The position numbers and the translations under genes were made by a program. The notes beneath the pieces were generated by a model. That model searched no databases, was not told the DNA's origin, and saw only the letters and a program-made list of their open reading frames with translations. This document shows positions 1 through 7,661 of a DNA stretch of 64,000 nucleotides, piece after piece; position 1 is the first letter of the stretch, and the number at the start of each line of letters is the position of its first letter. The stretch is from JAWLHU01 sp049324875 (GTDB taxonomy: Bacteria > Bacillota > Sulfobacillia > Symbiobacteriales > Symbiobacteriaceae), in assembly GCA_049324875.1 (NCBI GenBank), contig JBMONC010000060.1, positions 13,447-77,446 on the forward strand. The letters run 5' to 3'.

Positions 1-199
1 ACCCCAAACGCCTCCAATTCATGACAGGGACTCCCCCGGTATGTTCTCTAGTCTCATCCTCATCGACCTATACGTTCTCAGTATAGGCGAGGTTAACATA
101 AGACCGCCATGAACAAACCGTGGCGCGGCTGGCAAGAAGCGCCGGGGTATGAGAAAAGGGTCCATCCATCTTGGATGAACCCTGCTGAACACCTTCGCG

Positions 200-703
200 T
201 TACCCTAACTGGCGGAGTTCTTCGGTCAGCTGCTCAAAGGAGCCCTTGTCGCCGCTTTCCAGGGCCTGATCGATCCGCTGCAAAAGGGTCTGCCGTCGCG
301 TCACCCGATCCAACTCGTCGTGAAAGACCTCATCGTGCCAGCGAGCCAGCATGTCCAGAAACTCCTGGCGCTCCTCCGTCCACTCCGGGGGAGTGGTGGA
401 GAGGCAGAGGTGAATCTGTTCGGGGATGAACTTCATCAACTCAACCACGGCCTGGGAGGTCTTGTGGAAGTACCGGTCACCCCGTCGGTAGAAGAAGGGC
501 CAAGTTCCCGATCCTTTGGCGGAGACGAGAATCGCGTGGCGGGCATCCGCGAGATCCGTGACAACCTCAATGCGGCGGAGAATCTCTTCCTTGGCCAGCA
601 GGAACTGCAGGAATCCCCGTGCCTCCGGGAGCTTGGGCTGATGGCTCTCCAGGAATGACCGGATCACATCGACCTTACTCTTGATCTCCTTTGGCTTTTC
701 CAT
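200..703 (-). CDS. ypiB: YpiB/UPF0302 family protein
   Basis: The 167-residue soluble protein follows the pattern of the Firmicute YpiB (UPF0302) family: an N-terminal helical part in which a KEEIL-type stretch precedes a hydrophobic core (about residues 10-65), a central part, and a C-terminal helix (about residues 138-166, LLQRIDQALESGDKGSFEQL) that resembles the IDEAL motif ending those proteins. The biochemical role of the family is poorly known. An AAGGAGGG SD lies a few bases before the ATG. No operon partner is visible on the left; the next gene upstream (M23 peptidase, start 2255) ends at 909 and is separated by a hairpin. Family assignment is by remembered pattern, so the function is left open. 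Confidence 0.7.
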   Translation of the reverse strand: MEKPKEIKSKVDVIRSFLESHQPKLPEARGFLQFLLAKEEILRRIEVVTDLADARHAILVSAKGSGTWPFFYRRGDRYFHKTSQAVVELMKFIPEQIHLCLSTTPPEWTEERQEFLDMLARWHDEVFHDELDRVTRRQTLLQRIDQALESGDKGSFEQLTEELRQLG

Positions 704-876
704 CGCGCGCCCTCCTTCGGAGTTCGGAATCGTGACGGGAAGCCGTTATCCGGTTGATCGGGTTTGTAAAGAGTTCGCCCAATCTGCCCCCATCTCCTTC
801 TGGAGAAAAACGGCCCATTCGGAGACGATTCCCTACCTTGGACTAGCCTCTCCTTGATGGATTAGACGCATGCAAA

Positions 877-901
877 GACCACCCAGCACTGCCGGGTGGT
901 C
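877..901 (-). terminator. Hairpin after the M23 peptidase gene
   Basis: An 8-bp perfect stem (877-884 with 894-901) with a 9-base loop lies just past the stop of the minus-strand peptidase gene. On the minus strand it is followed by only three T, so it is a moderate terminator candidate. Confidence 0.55.
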
Positions 902-908
902 ATAACTT

Positions 909-2255
909 TTATTGATAGTAGCTCAGGGGATTCACCGAATCACCATCCACAATGATTTCAAAGTGGAGGTGGGGTCCCGTTGAGTACCCTGTGTCGCCCA
1001 CGTATCCGATCACATCGCCCTTGTTGACGGTGTCACCCAGCCTCACGTTAAAGGCTGACAGATGAGCGTAGAGGGTCACCATCTTACCGCCGCCGTGATC
1101 GATCTTGAGCATGTACCCGTAGGTCTCATCGTAGGTGCGGGCCACCACCATGCCACTGTCAGCCGCCAGGACTGGTGTGCCGGTCGGGGCACCGATGTCG
1201 ATGCCGTGATGCCACCGACCCCAGCGGGGGCCATAGGCAGACGTGAGAATACCAACGACCGGGTAAACCAGCGATCCACTGCCCATCTCCGGGACCTGCT
1301 TTGTCCCGACACGGGCAACCTGCTTCTTGGGCTGTGCGGTGACCTTGTTCTCCAGCACCTCGGTCTTGATGACCTTGCCGTCTTCACGGTACTCGCGGAT
1401 CGTCAGCTCTCGAGAGCCCCACTGGCCGGGTGTCACGATCTCGTACTGCCAGGGCCAGAGATTCGGATCCTTGATAATCTCCTCCTGGAAGGGAATGCCC
1501 TCTCTGACGACTCGCTTGGCCACCGAGCGAGTATGTACATAGGGTTCCTTGTAGGTGATGTTTAGCACCTGGCCGATCTGAAGGGTGTCCAGGTCGGTGC
1601 CGGGATTTGCCTTCGCAAGCTGTTCGGTGGTCAGGTTGTAGTTGCGAGCAATGTCCCAGCCGGTGTCACCGTTTTGGACAACATAGGTGACCAACTTGTC
1701 GGTGCCGAGGCGGAGGATGTTGATCGCCTCTTCCACGGTCCGGATGTTCTCCGGCTTGACCACCTTGGTCCGCCAGCCGATCGACTCCTGGAAGGTCACC
1801 TGCTCCACCTGTGAAGCGTCCTTCAGAACGGTGGCCTTGTAGGTTTCAAGGATTTGATCACGGACCTGCTTCGCAGCCGCCTCGTCAGCCACCGCGACAA
1901 TGTCCTGACCGTTGACGGTGATGGCGACCGCCTCCCGCAGGTCGGGGATGGTCTTCACCAGGGCGCTCTGGATCACCTGCTCAGAGGCGGGCGACATGCG
2001 CTCCCCTGCTGCGAGGGGGCGAAGGTTCAGCTTGGTGGCCAGATTCACATGCCCTTGAATCTCCGGGGTGATCTGAGCCTCCAGCGACTTTAGTACCCCC
2101 TGGGCAACCTCCGGCTCGCGGAGCGATCCCAGCACCTGCCCGTCGACCTCGACCGCGTAGCGCGGCCGCGTATACTGACGCCAACCTAGATCCGCGACGA
2201 TTCCCAAGGCGGTGACCAGGGATAGTACTACCAGGACGAGGGGGCGACGATGCAA
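909..2255 (-). CDS. Membrane-anchored M23 endopeptidase with LysM and G5-like domains
   Basis: Predicted cell-wall hydrolase of 448 residues. A short cytoplasmic N-terminus and a membrane segment (about 5-22) are followed by a long spacer, a LysM peptidoglycan-binding motif (about 190-234), a G5-like stretch (about 240-320) and a C-terminal M23 metallopeptidase domain (about 330-445). The zinc ligands are visible as HHGID (about 349-353) and HLH (about 429-431). I place the start at the TTG at 2255 because a perfect GGAGGTGA lies 7 bases before it; the frame stays open further upstream, but that part reads like non-coding DNA. The layout resembles spore or cell-wall M23 proteins that cut peptide cross-links outside the membrane. 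It is divergent from a second LysM/M23 gene at 2439, with 183 bp between them for both promoters. Confidence 0.88.
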   Translation of the reverse strand: MHRRPLVLVVLSLVTALGIVADLGWRQYTRPRYAVEVDGQVLGSLREPEVAQGVLKSLEAQITPEIQGHVNLATKLNLRPLAAGERMSPASEQVIQSALVKTIPDLREAVAITVNGQDIVAVADEAAAKQVRDQILETYKATVLKDASQVEQVTFQESIGWRTKVVKPENIRTVEEAINILRLGTDKLVTYVVQNGDTGWDIARNYNLTTEQLAKANPGTDLDTLQIGQVLNITYKEPYVHTRSVAKRVVREGIPFQEEIIKDPNLWPWQYEIVTPGQWGSRELTIREYREDGKVIKTEVLENKVTAQPKKQVARVGTKQVPEMGSGSLVYPVVGILTSAYGPRWGRWHHGIDIGAPTGTPVLAADSGMVVARTYDETYGYMLKIDHGGGKMVTLYAHLSAFNVRLGDTVNKGDVIGYVGDTGYSTGPHLHFEIIVDGDSVNPLSYYQ

Positions 2256-2438
2256 AGGTAAGTCACCTCCGCGTTGATATGCAAATAGCGAGCAATGTTT
2301 CGCTACACGAGTATTGTTTCCTCCCAAACTCCTGGCGAAAACATAACACATTTCTTCCTGAGATGTCTACTTCTCTGCGTAGATGGGCATACTCCACCTA
2401 GTATCTCTGTCCACTAGTACCATGATTGAGGTGGAACT

Positions 2439-3458
2439 TTGGGTACACGATCGGAACGGGAGCCCCGCCGGGGCTGGGCCGCAGCAGGCCTTCTCAGTTG
2501 CCTGCTGGCCAGCGGTACCGCGGGTCTGCTCCTGAACAGTCAGGTGACCATGCAGCCTGGACTCGCTTCTGAGCCAAGCGAAGTGGTGTGGCATGTCCGT
2601 GAGACGTACTCGCCGGCCGAGACGCCCCTGTCTGATGTCACGGCGCACACCGACAATGCGTACATGGAGATCCCGTCACGCCTGGACTACCAAGCGATAA
2701 CGGGAAGAAGCGGACGCTTCCTCAGCCACACGGTGCAGACCGGAGACTCGCTCTGGGTCATTGCCCAGACCTACGAGACCGATATCGCAACCCTGCTGGC
2801 ACTCAACCCGGAAGTGGACTCGACCATCATCCAGCCCGGCCAGGTGTTGCAGGTTGTGCCCGGGTTCCAGGGCCTGACGCACGAGGTGGCCTGGGGCGAT
2901 ACCTTGGCCCAGATTGCCTCAACCTATGAGGTCACCATGGAAGAGATCGTTGAAGCGAATCAACTCGCCTCGAGGGATCATCTTCAGGTCGGGGAGCTCC
3001 TGCTCCTGCCGGGAGCCGAGGTCCGCTCTGACCGGGTAATAGCCGCGAGCCGCAGCACCCACTCCCGGAGGGCGACAGCCTCCGGAGGGCTAAGCCTGAC
3101 CTGGCCGATTCGCGGCGGGCTCCACTCCTCTGAGTTCGGGCAGCGCTGGGGCGGTTTCCATTCGGGCATCGACATTGCGGTGCCGGCGGGCACGCCCGCA
3201 GCAGCTGCTGCTTCCGGCACGGTGATCTTTGCCGGGTGGGATGGGGGGTATGGTTACTCCGTCATCCTTGACCACGGCGGTGGGTACCAGACACGGTACG
3301 CTCACGCTTCGCAGTTGCTCGTGGCGGAAGGCGAGCCTGTCGCCCAGGGAGAGAATGTGATCCTCGTGGGCGCCACAGGTAACTCCACGGGTCCGCACCT
3401 GCACTTTGAGGTCCTGGTCAACGGCGACCCGCAGAACCCCCGGTTGTTCCTCCCCTAG
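2439..3458 (+). CDS. M23 endopeptidase with two LysM repeats
   Basis: A 339-residue exported peptidoglycan hydrolase. An N-terminal hydrophobic segment (about 13-32) acts as signal or anchor. Two LysM repeats follow (about 95-140 and 146-190), then a linker rich in Ser and Arg, and an M23 domain (about 225-335) with HSGID (241-245) and HLH (320-322) as metal ligands. The start is a TTG preceded four bases earlier by GAGGTGG. The gene is one of the few plus-strand genes left of the origin and is divergent from the LysM/G5/M23 gene, so the two may share control. The substrate bond (probably the stem peptide) is inferred from the family. Confidence 0.88.
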   Translation: MGTRSEREPRRGWAAAGLLSCLLASGTAGLLLNSQVTMQPGLASEPSEVVWHVRETYSPAETPLSDVTAHTDNAYMEIPSRLDYQAITGRSGRFLSHTVQTGDSLWVIAQTYETDIATLLALNPEVDSTIIQPGQVLQVVPGFQGLTHEVAWGDTLAQIASTYEVTMEEIVEANQLASRDHLQVGELLLLPGAEVRSDRVIAASRSTHSRRATASGGLSLTWPIRGGLHSSEFGQRWGGFHSGIDIAVPAGTPAAAAASGTVIFAGWDGGYGYSVILDHGGGYQTRYAHASQLLVAEGEPVAQGENVILVGATGNSTGPHLHFEVLVNGDPQNPRLFLP

Positions 3459-3470
3459 CAAGAATCCTGC

Positions 3471-3505
3471 AAGGGCCGGCCTGTATAGGGCAGGCCCTTT
3501 CATTC
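3471..3505 (+). terminator. Terminator after the two-LysM peptidase
   Basis: An imperfect hairpin (outer AAGGG/CCCTT, inner CCTG/CAGG) is followed by TTTCATTCT on the plus strand. It sits between two converging genes (stop at 3458 and stop at 3518) and could serve both. Confidence 0.6.
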
Positions 3506-3517
3506 TGCCTTTCGCAC

Positions 3518-4267
3518 TTAGCGGAGTTCGCCCTCACCAAGGGGACCCAGGTGCTCACGGGTGACGCCCTTCCGGCGGTAGACCTGCATGACACGCCCGA
3601 CGTACGGGTGCTGGTCTCCGAGCCGGACTGCCTTAGGCCCTCCGTTGTACGCGGCCAGGGCCCGGTCCCAGGAGCCGTGCTCAGCCCAGAGCACATACAG
3701 GTACCAGGTCCCCATGGTCAGGTTCGTCAAGGGATCGTAGAGGTCGTACTCCGCCAACCCGATGCGCCCCGCAATCCAGGCAGCCGTACCCGGGAGGATC
3801 TGCATCAGCCCGCTGTCCCCGTGCCTGCCCAGCGCTCTGGCAGACCACTGGCTCTCCACGGTACCCACAGCCGCCACGATGCGGGGATCTACCTCAAAGC
3901 GCCCGGCCACATCGAGGACCAGGAGGCGGTACCCCGTCGGAACCAAGTCGGCTACATAGGTCAACTGTTCGCGGCGGAGGACTCGCTCCCAGTGAACCTG
4001 CTTGCGTTGCGCCGGTGTCGCCTCATGGACGCTCTCCTGCTCGGACCATCGCCAGAGGCGGGCAGTCCTTTCCAGGGCAGCCTGCCTTCGCCGGGAAATC
4101 AGGAGATCATACTCCGGTATCTGCGGTTCATAGACCATCGCTCGGTCGGCGGCGGTCGGAACGGGCGCCCCCTCTGCCGACCTGGACCCGCACCCCGGCG
4201 ATGCGAGCCAGACCATCAGGACCACGAGGGCGACCAGAAACCGAGGAAGCCTTTGCGCCGGCTTCAT
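3518..4267 (-). CDS. Exported lytic transglycosylase (SLT domain)
   Basis: A 249-residue protein with an N-terminal hydrophobic signal segment (about 8-24) ending near a Cys at 26, possibly a lipoprotein although the sequence before the Cys (SPG) is not a good lipobox. The C-terminal half is a Slt-type lytic transglycosylase domain: the catalytic Glu lies in VGTVESQW, followed by the family motifs GLMQI and AYNGG. Such enzymes cleave the MurNAc-GlcNAc bond and leave a 1,6-anhydro end. The start at 4267 is chosen for its AAAGGGGTG SD. The same frame stays open upstream through the neighbouring tRNA-Thr, which makes a longer version wrong. Two peptidoglycan endopeptidases lie next to it, so this is a wall-remodelling cluster. 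Confidence 0.85.
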   Translation of the reverse strand: MKPAQRLPRFLVALVVLMVWLASPGCGSRSAEGAPVPTAADRAMVYEPQIPEYDLLISRRRQAALERTARLWRWSEQESVHEATPAQRKQVHWERVLRREQLTYVADLVPTGYRLLVLDVAGRFEVDPRIVAAVGTVESQWSARALGRHGDSGLMQILPGTAAWIAGRIGLAEYDLYDPLTNLTMGTWYLYVLWAEHGSWDRALAAYNGGPKAVRLGDQHPYVGRVMQVYRRKGVTREHLGPLGEGELR

Positions 4268-4400
4268 GGTTTGGGCACCCCTTTCTACGAGACTGGGAGC
4301 ACTCATTCCCAACCCTAGCACAACCACTCTGCGAAAGATGTTGTCTCTTGTCGGACCAGGAGAACTTTCCCCCAATTTGGTGCCGAAAGGGAACCGTATG

Positions 4401-4430
4401 AAGAAAACCCGAGGCCTTGGTGGCCTCGGG
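4401..4430 (-). terminator. Strong intrinsic terminator of tRNA-Thr copy 1
   Basis: A perfect 9-bp GC-rich stem (4408-4416 with 4422-4430) with a 5-base loop is followed on the minus strand by TTTTCTT. It lies 8 bases past the 3' end of the tRNA. Confidence 0.9.
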
Positions 4431-4437
4431 CTTCGTC

Positions 4438-4513
4438 TGGAGCCGATGAGGGGACTCGAACCCCTGACCTGCTGATTACGAATCAGCTGCTCTACCGACT
4501 GAGCTACATCGGC
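4438..4513 (-). tRNA. tRNA-Thr(CGU), copy 1
   Basis: The 76-nt sequence folds as a cloverleaf: a GCCGATG acceptor arm pairing with CATCGGC, the D-arm, an anticodon stem GCTGA/TCAGC with loop TTCGTAA (anticodon CGT, codon ACG), the T-arm GGTTCGAGTCC, and an encoded CCA. It is almost identical to a second copy at 7551-7626, with one base different in the D-loop. I saw no clear promoter just upstream on the minus strand, while a strong terminator follows it. Confidence 0.95.
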
Positions 4514-4883
4514 AAACGCAAGCCTACTGTCACAAGGATTGGAGAAGTGTCTTAACCGTCCCTGCTGAATGTCTCCCAAACACAGTGTAAGCAGGTCAGT
4601 GACCGCTGTCCAGTCTGTAAACGACAGCGCCCGATAGAGAATGCCAGTCGGCATCATCACTACGCCGCTGGCGTTCTTCTTTTGCTACGACCAACACCAG
4701 TCCACTTTGGTTGACATGCTCCAAACACGAAATTACCGTTAAAGCCTTGTGCCACGGCGGATAGAGGTCGAGTCCAATTTGTTAAACACATATGGTTAGC
4801 ACCCAATATCAGGTACTTGCAGGGGGTCCTTGTCACCGCCCGTAAGGATGGGTCGAAAACCTGGACCCCCATGGCCAAGAGAG
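4514..4883. other. Gene-free stretch inside the tRNA-flanked islet
   Basis: No frame here has both a convincing SD and family features. The stretch lies between tRNA-Thr copy 1 and the terminator of the Asp-box lipoprotein gene. It looks less GC-rich than the chromosome around it. I see no repeat or promoter that I could defend. Confidence 0.5.
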
Positions 4884-4912
4884 AAGCGGCTGCCTGCGCA
4901 GGACAACCGCTT
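4884..4912 (-). terminator. Terminator-like hairpin after the Asp-box lipoprotein gene
   Basis: Outer arms AAGCGG/CCGCTT enclose a partly paired centre. On the minus strand TTCTCTCTT follows. It lies 13 bases past the stop at 4925. A closely similar hairpin ends the integrase gene at 6128-6155. Confidence 0.6.
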
Positions 4913-4924
4913 AATGACCGTCAC

Positions 4925-6028
4925 CTAACGCCAAGTGCGTCCCCCATCGGTTGTGGTCATCAGTCCATCATCAGTCACCGCCCAACCAAATTTAGGAGTG
5001 ATAAACTGGAGCTGCTTGGCAGTTCTGAAGTTGCTCGGTGCGGGGTTGACCGTCCAGGTATGCCCGCCATCCTGACTGATGTAGATGTTCTCGCCGTCGG
5101 TTGTCCAGCCATGTTTAGCGTCCACGAAGTCGTAAGTCACGGCCGTGGAAGTGATTGTCGCTTTCACCGGCGTAGTTGGCGCCCACGTTTGGCCGCCGTC
5201 CTTGGTGGTATAGAATATCGTCTCGTATCCAGGCACAAACGTGACAGGCAAGATCGCTTCCGTAGCAGAGAAAAACTTCGGCGGGTAGATGTTGAGTGAG
5301 TGCGACTTGTAAGCCTCGGGGATTTGCAGTTCGTGCTTTACCCAGGTAGTCCCTCGATCTGTAGTCTTGTACAGTCGCCCTCCACCTGGTGCTCGATCTT
5401 CAGCAGTTACCCATCCCACGCTGCCGTCCTTAAAGGTGATGCCCTTCTTGATACCGCCGAAAGGGAGGCTGCCGTCCCCTTGGGGGCCGTCTGGTCCAGC
5501 ACCTGCCACCTTGGTCCATGTCTCCCCGCCATCCGTCGTGCTGTAGACCGCTACCTTCTCGCTGCCCATCGCAACCCCCTGATGCAGGAGCATCCAGCCA
5601 TATTGTTCATCTACGAAGTGGAGTTGCGCCTCTCCTTCGGCATCAACGTCCACGGTAGTCCAACTCTGACCACCGTTCACCGTTCTATATACTGTGAGCC
5701 TTCGTTCATGGTTATGTGCAATCCAGGCTCGGTCAGCATCCAGAAAGTAAGCGGGTGCCCAATCCGCCCTGGTGCCCTTCAACTCTACCCCGGGTGGTGT
5801 AACCCTATTCCATGTGTTGCCTCCGTCGTTTGTCCGGAAGATACCACCGTCCTTTATCGCCCAGCCGTTGTTCTCTGAACTCATTCGTATCATGGACCAC
5901 CTAACTGGCGGTGTCTGCGAACTCTTCCCGCCGTTGCCTTCCTCTGCCGGGGTCGGCTGCAGGCGGTCCGCCGCTGTACAACCCACCAGCACGACAGCGA
6001 GCAGGAGAGATAGGACGCTCCTTAGCAC
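4925..6028 (-). CDS. Lipoprotein with seven Asp-box (BNR/YCF48-like) repeats
   Basis: A 367-residue secreted lipoprotein. Starting from the GTG at 6028 (TAGGAGG nine bases upstream), the N-terminus is a signal peptide ending in the lipobox LVGC. The mature part contains at least seven repeats of the type T-x-D-G-G-x-T-W (RTNDGGNTW, STTDGGETW, TTKDGGQTW, ISQDGGHTW, TTTDGGRTW and two looser ones), spaced as in a beta-propeller. Such propellers occur in sialidase-like and YCF48/HCF136-like proteins. Here no catalytic residues are evident, so an extracellular binding or assembly role is as likely as hydrolysis. It is the only non-recombinase gene in the tRNA-flanked islet and may be its cargo. 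An ATG at 6097 is in frame but lacks an SD. Confidence 0.8.
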   Translation of the reverse strand: MLRSVLSLLLAVVLVGCTAADRLQPTPAEEGNGGKSSQTPPVRWSMIRMSSENNGWAIKDGGIFRTNDGGNTWNRVTPPGVELKGTRADWAPAYFLDADRAWIAHNHERRLTVYRTVNGGQSWTTVDVDAEGEAQLHFVDEQYGWMLLHQGVAMGSEKVAVYSTTDGGETWTKVAGAGPDGPQGDGSLPFGGIKKGITFKDGSVGWVTAEDRAPGGGRLYKTTDRGTTWVKHELQIPEAYKSHSLNIYPPKFFSATEAILPVTFVPGYETIFYTTKDGGQTWAPTTPVKATITSTAVTYDFVDAKHGWTTDGENIYISQDGGHTWTVNPAPSNFRTAKQLQFITPKFGWAVTDDGLMTTTDGGRTWR

Positions 6029-6120
6029 CTGACACGACCTCCTACACAAAACCTCTGTCGTTATAACGGACGCAAGGGAGCCATGGTTACGTTTCATAAG
6101 CTATGTACCCATAGACTTAC

Positions 6121-6155
6121 TCAAGAAAAGCGGCTGCCACGCTGGACAACCGCTT
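6121..6155 (-). terminator. Terminator of the integrase gene
   Basis: Outer arms AAGCGG (6128-6133) and CCGCTT (6150-6155) enclose an imperfect stem, followed on the minus strand by TTCTTGA. It is nearly the same sequence as the hairpin at 4884-4912, so the two genes have duplicated ends. Confidence 0.65.
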
Positions 6156-6162
6156 GGAACAT

Positions 6163-6996
6163 CTAACAGAACGCCTTGTCAATCGCCTTCTCCAGATCGG
6201 CCTCGGTCGGCATCGAGTAGCGCCTAGTGACGTTAACATCCGCATGTCCCGCCAACTCAGCCACCGTCACTATTTCGATGCCGGCCCCTACCAGTTCACG
6301 ACAGAAAGTATGCCTCAGTTCGTGCGGATGGATGCCATACTTGGACGCCATGTGCTGCACAGTCCTGACGCTGATGCGCTGCCGATAGTTGGACAGGAAC
6401 AGCGCCTGGTCGCCATCCTTCCTGGTGTCAAGGTAGCGGCTAAGGTGAAGTCGAAGCTCCGCAGACAGAGGCACCTTTCGGGCGACGTAACCCTTGCCGT
6501 TCTCGACGATCAGCCAACCCGACCGCTCCTTCATGGTCACGTCCTCCCGGTTCAGCGCCACCAATTCTGACACTCGCAGCCCGGTGTAGAGCAGCGTGTA
6601 GAGGATGGCTACGTCACGGACGTTGCCGTCCCGCTCCACTTCACGCAGGACACGGTTGCGGTCGGTACGCTCCAGGCTCTTAGGGGCGATATTGCGTAGC
6701 TTGCGCACCTCCGGGATACGCACGTTCTGAACCACGTCAGGGCGCTCCACGAACGCTGCAAAGGCGTTCATGGCGGCGAAGGTCTTGCCGGTAATCGTTG
6801 CGCTGTTACCGCTGGCCTCCAGGTGTTTGACGTAGGACTGCGCATCGAAGCGTGTGAGTCCGCCAAGATCGCCGCCGTCCTTTTTCGTTGTCAGGGGTAG
6901 CCATCCGTCAGCAAGAGAAGGGGTATGCTTTTCTCCACCGATACGCCTACGGTCAGCGCCATTTAGAAGCCCTGTGGTGGATTCTGAGGGCTGCAC
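6163..6996 (-). CDS. Tyrosine recombinase/integrase, N-terminus doubtful
   Basis: The C-terminal catalytic domain of the phage-integrase/Xer family is complete: Arg in TGLRVSEL, Lys in NGKGYVARKVPL, the box HELRHTFCR, His in LAGHADVNV and the nucleophile Tyr in TRRYS. Ahead of it is a shortened core-binding (SAM-like) domain (about residues 30-95). The first 30 or so residues do not look like a proper N-terminus, and the GTG at 6996 lacks an SD, so the gene is probably truncated or frameshifted upstream. The product would recombine DNA at a short core site; the flanking tRNA-Thr genes are the natural candidates. It could also be a domesticated XerC-like protein. I favour a decaying integrase. 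Confidence 0.75.
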   Translation of the reverse strand: MQPSESTTGLLNGADRRRIGGEKHTPSLADGWLPLTTKKDGGDLGGLTRFDAQSYVKHLEASGNSATITGKTFAAMNAFAAFVERPDVVQNVRIPEVRKLRNIAPKSLERTDRNRVLREVERDGNVRDVAILYTLLYTGLRVSELVALNREDVTMKERSGWLIVENGKGYVARKVPLSAELRLHLSRYLDTRKDGDQALFLSNYRQRISVRTVQHMASKYGIHPHELRHTFCRELVGAGIEIVTVAELAGHADVNVTRRYSMPTEADLEKAIDKAFC

Positions 6997-7120
6997 ATCA
7001 GGGGCAAGGAGGTAGGCTACCCTCGTTTACCTAATGACTTGAGAGACAAAGAGGACGAAGGCAAAAACGACCTCCGTCCCGGTCTGCTATAGGTCCCTGC
7101 CGTTTAGCGGAACCTGGTGT

Positions 7121-7411
7121 CTACACATCGTTTATCGGATTGAAGCGGTCAACCTGCTCTTGCATATCCTTTCCGAACTTCTTCACGTAGATAAACGAGG
7201 TGGACTCGTCCTCATGCCCCAGTACAGCCTGCACGGTGCGTAGCGGGGCGCCCTTACGGGCCAGGTCCGACGTGAGGCAGTAACGCCTATACTCCCTGTT
7301 GCGATTGGTGAGTGGCGTAATCGGCCGTTCTTCCTCGTAGTCCGTATCAAAGAAGTCGATGGCATCCTGAACAGTATGGCGCTGCTTCTGCTTGCGGCTC
7401 TTTGGAGGCAT
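7121..7411 (-). pseudogene. Internally deleted tyrosine recombinase remnant
   Basis: The 96-residue frame starts at an ATG with a GAGGAGTGG SD and joins a short N-terminal piece (HTVQDAIDFF, like the beginning of an integrase core-binding domain) directly to the end of a catalytic domain: KGAPLRTVQAVLGHED with the late His, then STSFIYVKKF with the nucleophile Tyr. The Arg, Lys and H-x-x-R boxes are missing, so about 150 residues or more have been lost. It is therefore inactive as a recombinase. It could still be translated as a small DNA-binding fragment. It lies upstream of the larger integrase gene and inside the tRNA-flanked islet. Confidence 0.65.
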
Positions 7412-7550
7412 GAAAAACCACTCCTCTGTCGGTGTTGGTGACACTCGAACAGGAAGTGGTTACAACTTCGTTTTGCAGGCGTTTGCCAAATCAGTAGGTT
7501 AGCATGTGACCTGCTGACTGCAAAACCCGCAATCCCTTGTGGCAGTAAAG

Positions 7551-7626
7551 TGGAGCCGATGAGGGGACTCGAACCCCTGACCTGCTGATTACGAATCAGC
7601 TGCTCTACCGGCTGAGCTACATCGGC
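7551..7626 (-). tRNA. tRNA-Thr(CGU), copy 2
   Basis: Same cloverleaf and encoded CCA as the copy at 4438-4513, anticodon CGT in loop TTCGTAA, one D-loop base different. It lies downstream of tRNA-Gly on the same strand, but a hairpin with a T-run sits between them and only a few bases separate that T-run from the 5' end of this tRNA. Its expression is therefore uncertain. Confidence 0.95.
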
Positions 7627-7630
7627 ATGC

Positions 7631-7655
7631 AAAACGGAGACGTAATCGTCTCCGT
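7631..7655 (-). terminator. Hairpin with T-run between tRNA-Gly and tRNA-Thr
   Basis: A perfect 9-bp stem (7634-7642 with 7647-7655) and a 4-base loop are followed on the minus strand by TTTTGC. It has the form of an intrinsic terminator but lies between two tRNA genes. It could end tRNA-Gly, act as a partial terminator, or be a processing signal. Confidence 0.7.
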
Positions 7656-7661
7656 CGCTTC

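Larger units (their letters stand above)
4514..7550. mobile_element. Putative integrated islet between two tRNA-Thr copies
   Basis: Two near-identical, same-orientation copies of tRNA-Thr(CGU) bound about 3.0 kb that contains two tyrosine-recombinase reading frames (one with a doubtful N-terminus, one clearly internally deleted) and an Asp-box lipoprotein. Both ends of the match stop almost exactly at the tRNA ends. Tyrosine recombinases commonly integrate at tRNA genes and leave direct repeats, so a decayed integrated element is the simplest reading. A full tRNA copy at both ends is more than the usual partial 3' repeat; the element may have carried a whole tRNA, or a local duplication may be involved. 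By eye the inner DNA is less GC-rich than its flanks. Confidence 0.5.

Noticed and set aside
4268..4660. N-terminal extension of the lytic transglycosylase
   Set aside because: It reads through tRNA-Thr and its terminator (VAQSVEQLIRNQQVRGSSPL is a translated tRNA). The ATG at 4267 with an SD is the real start.
4660..4878. 72-codon frame in the islet
   Set aside because: No SD, no family features, and it overlaps nothing conserved. I treat the stretch as non-coding.
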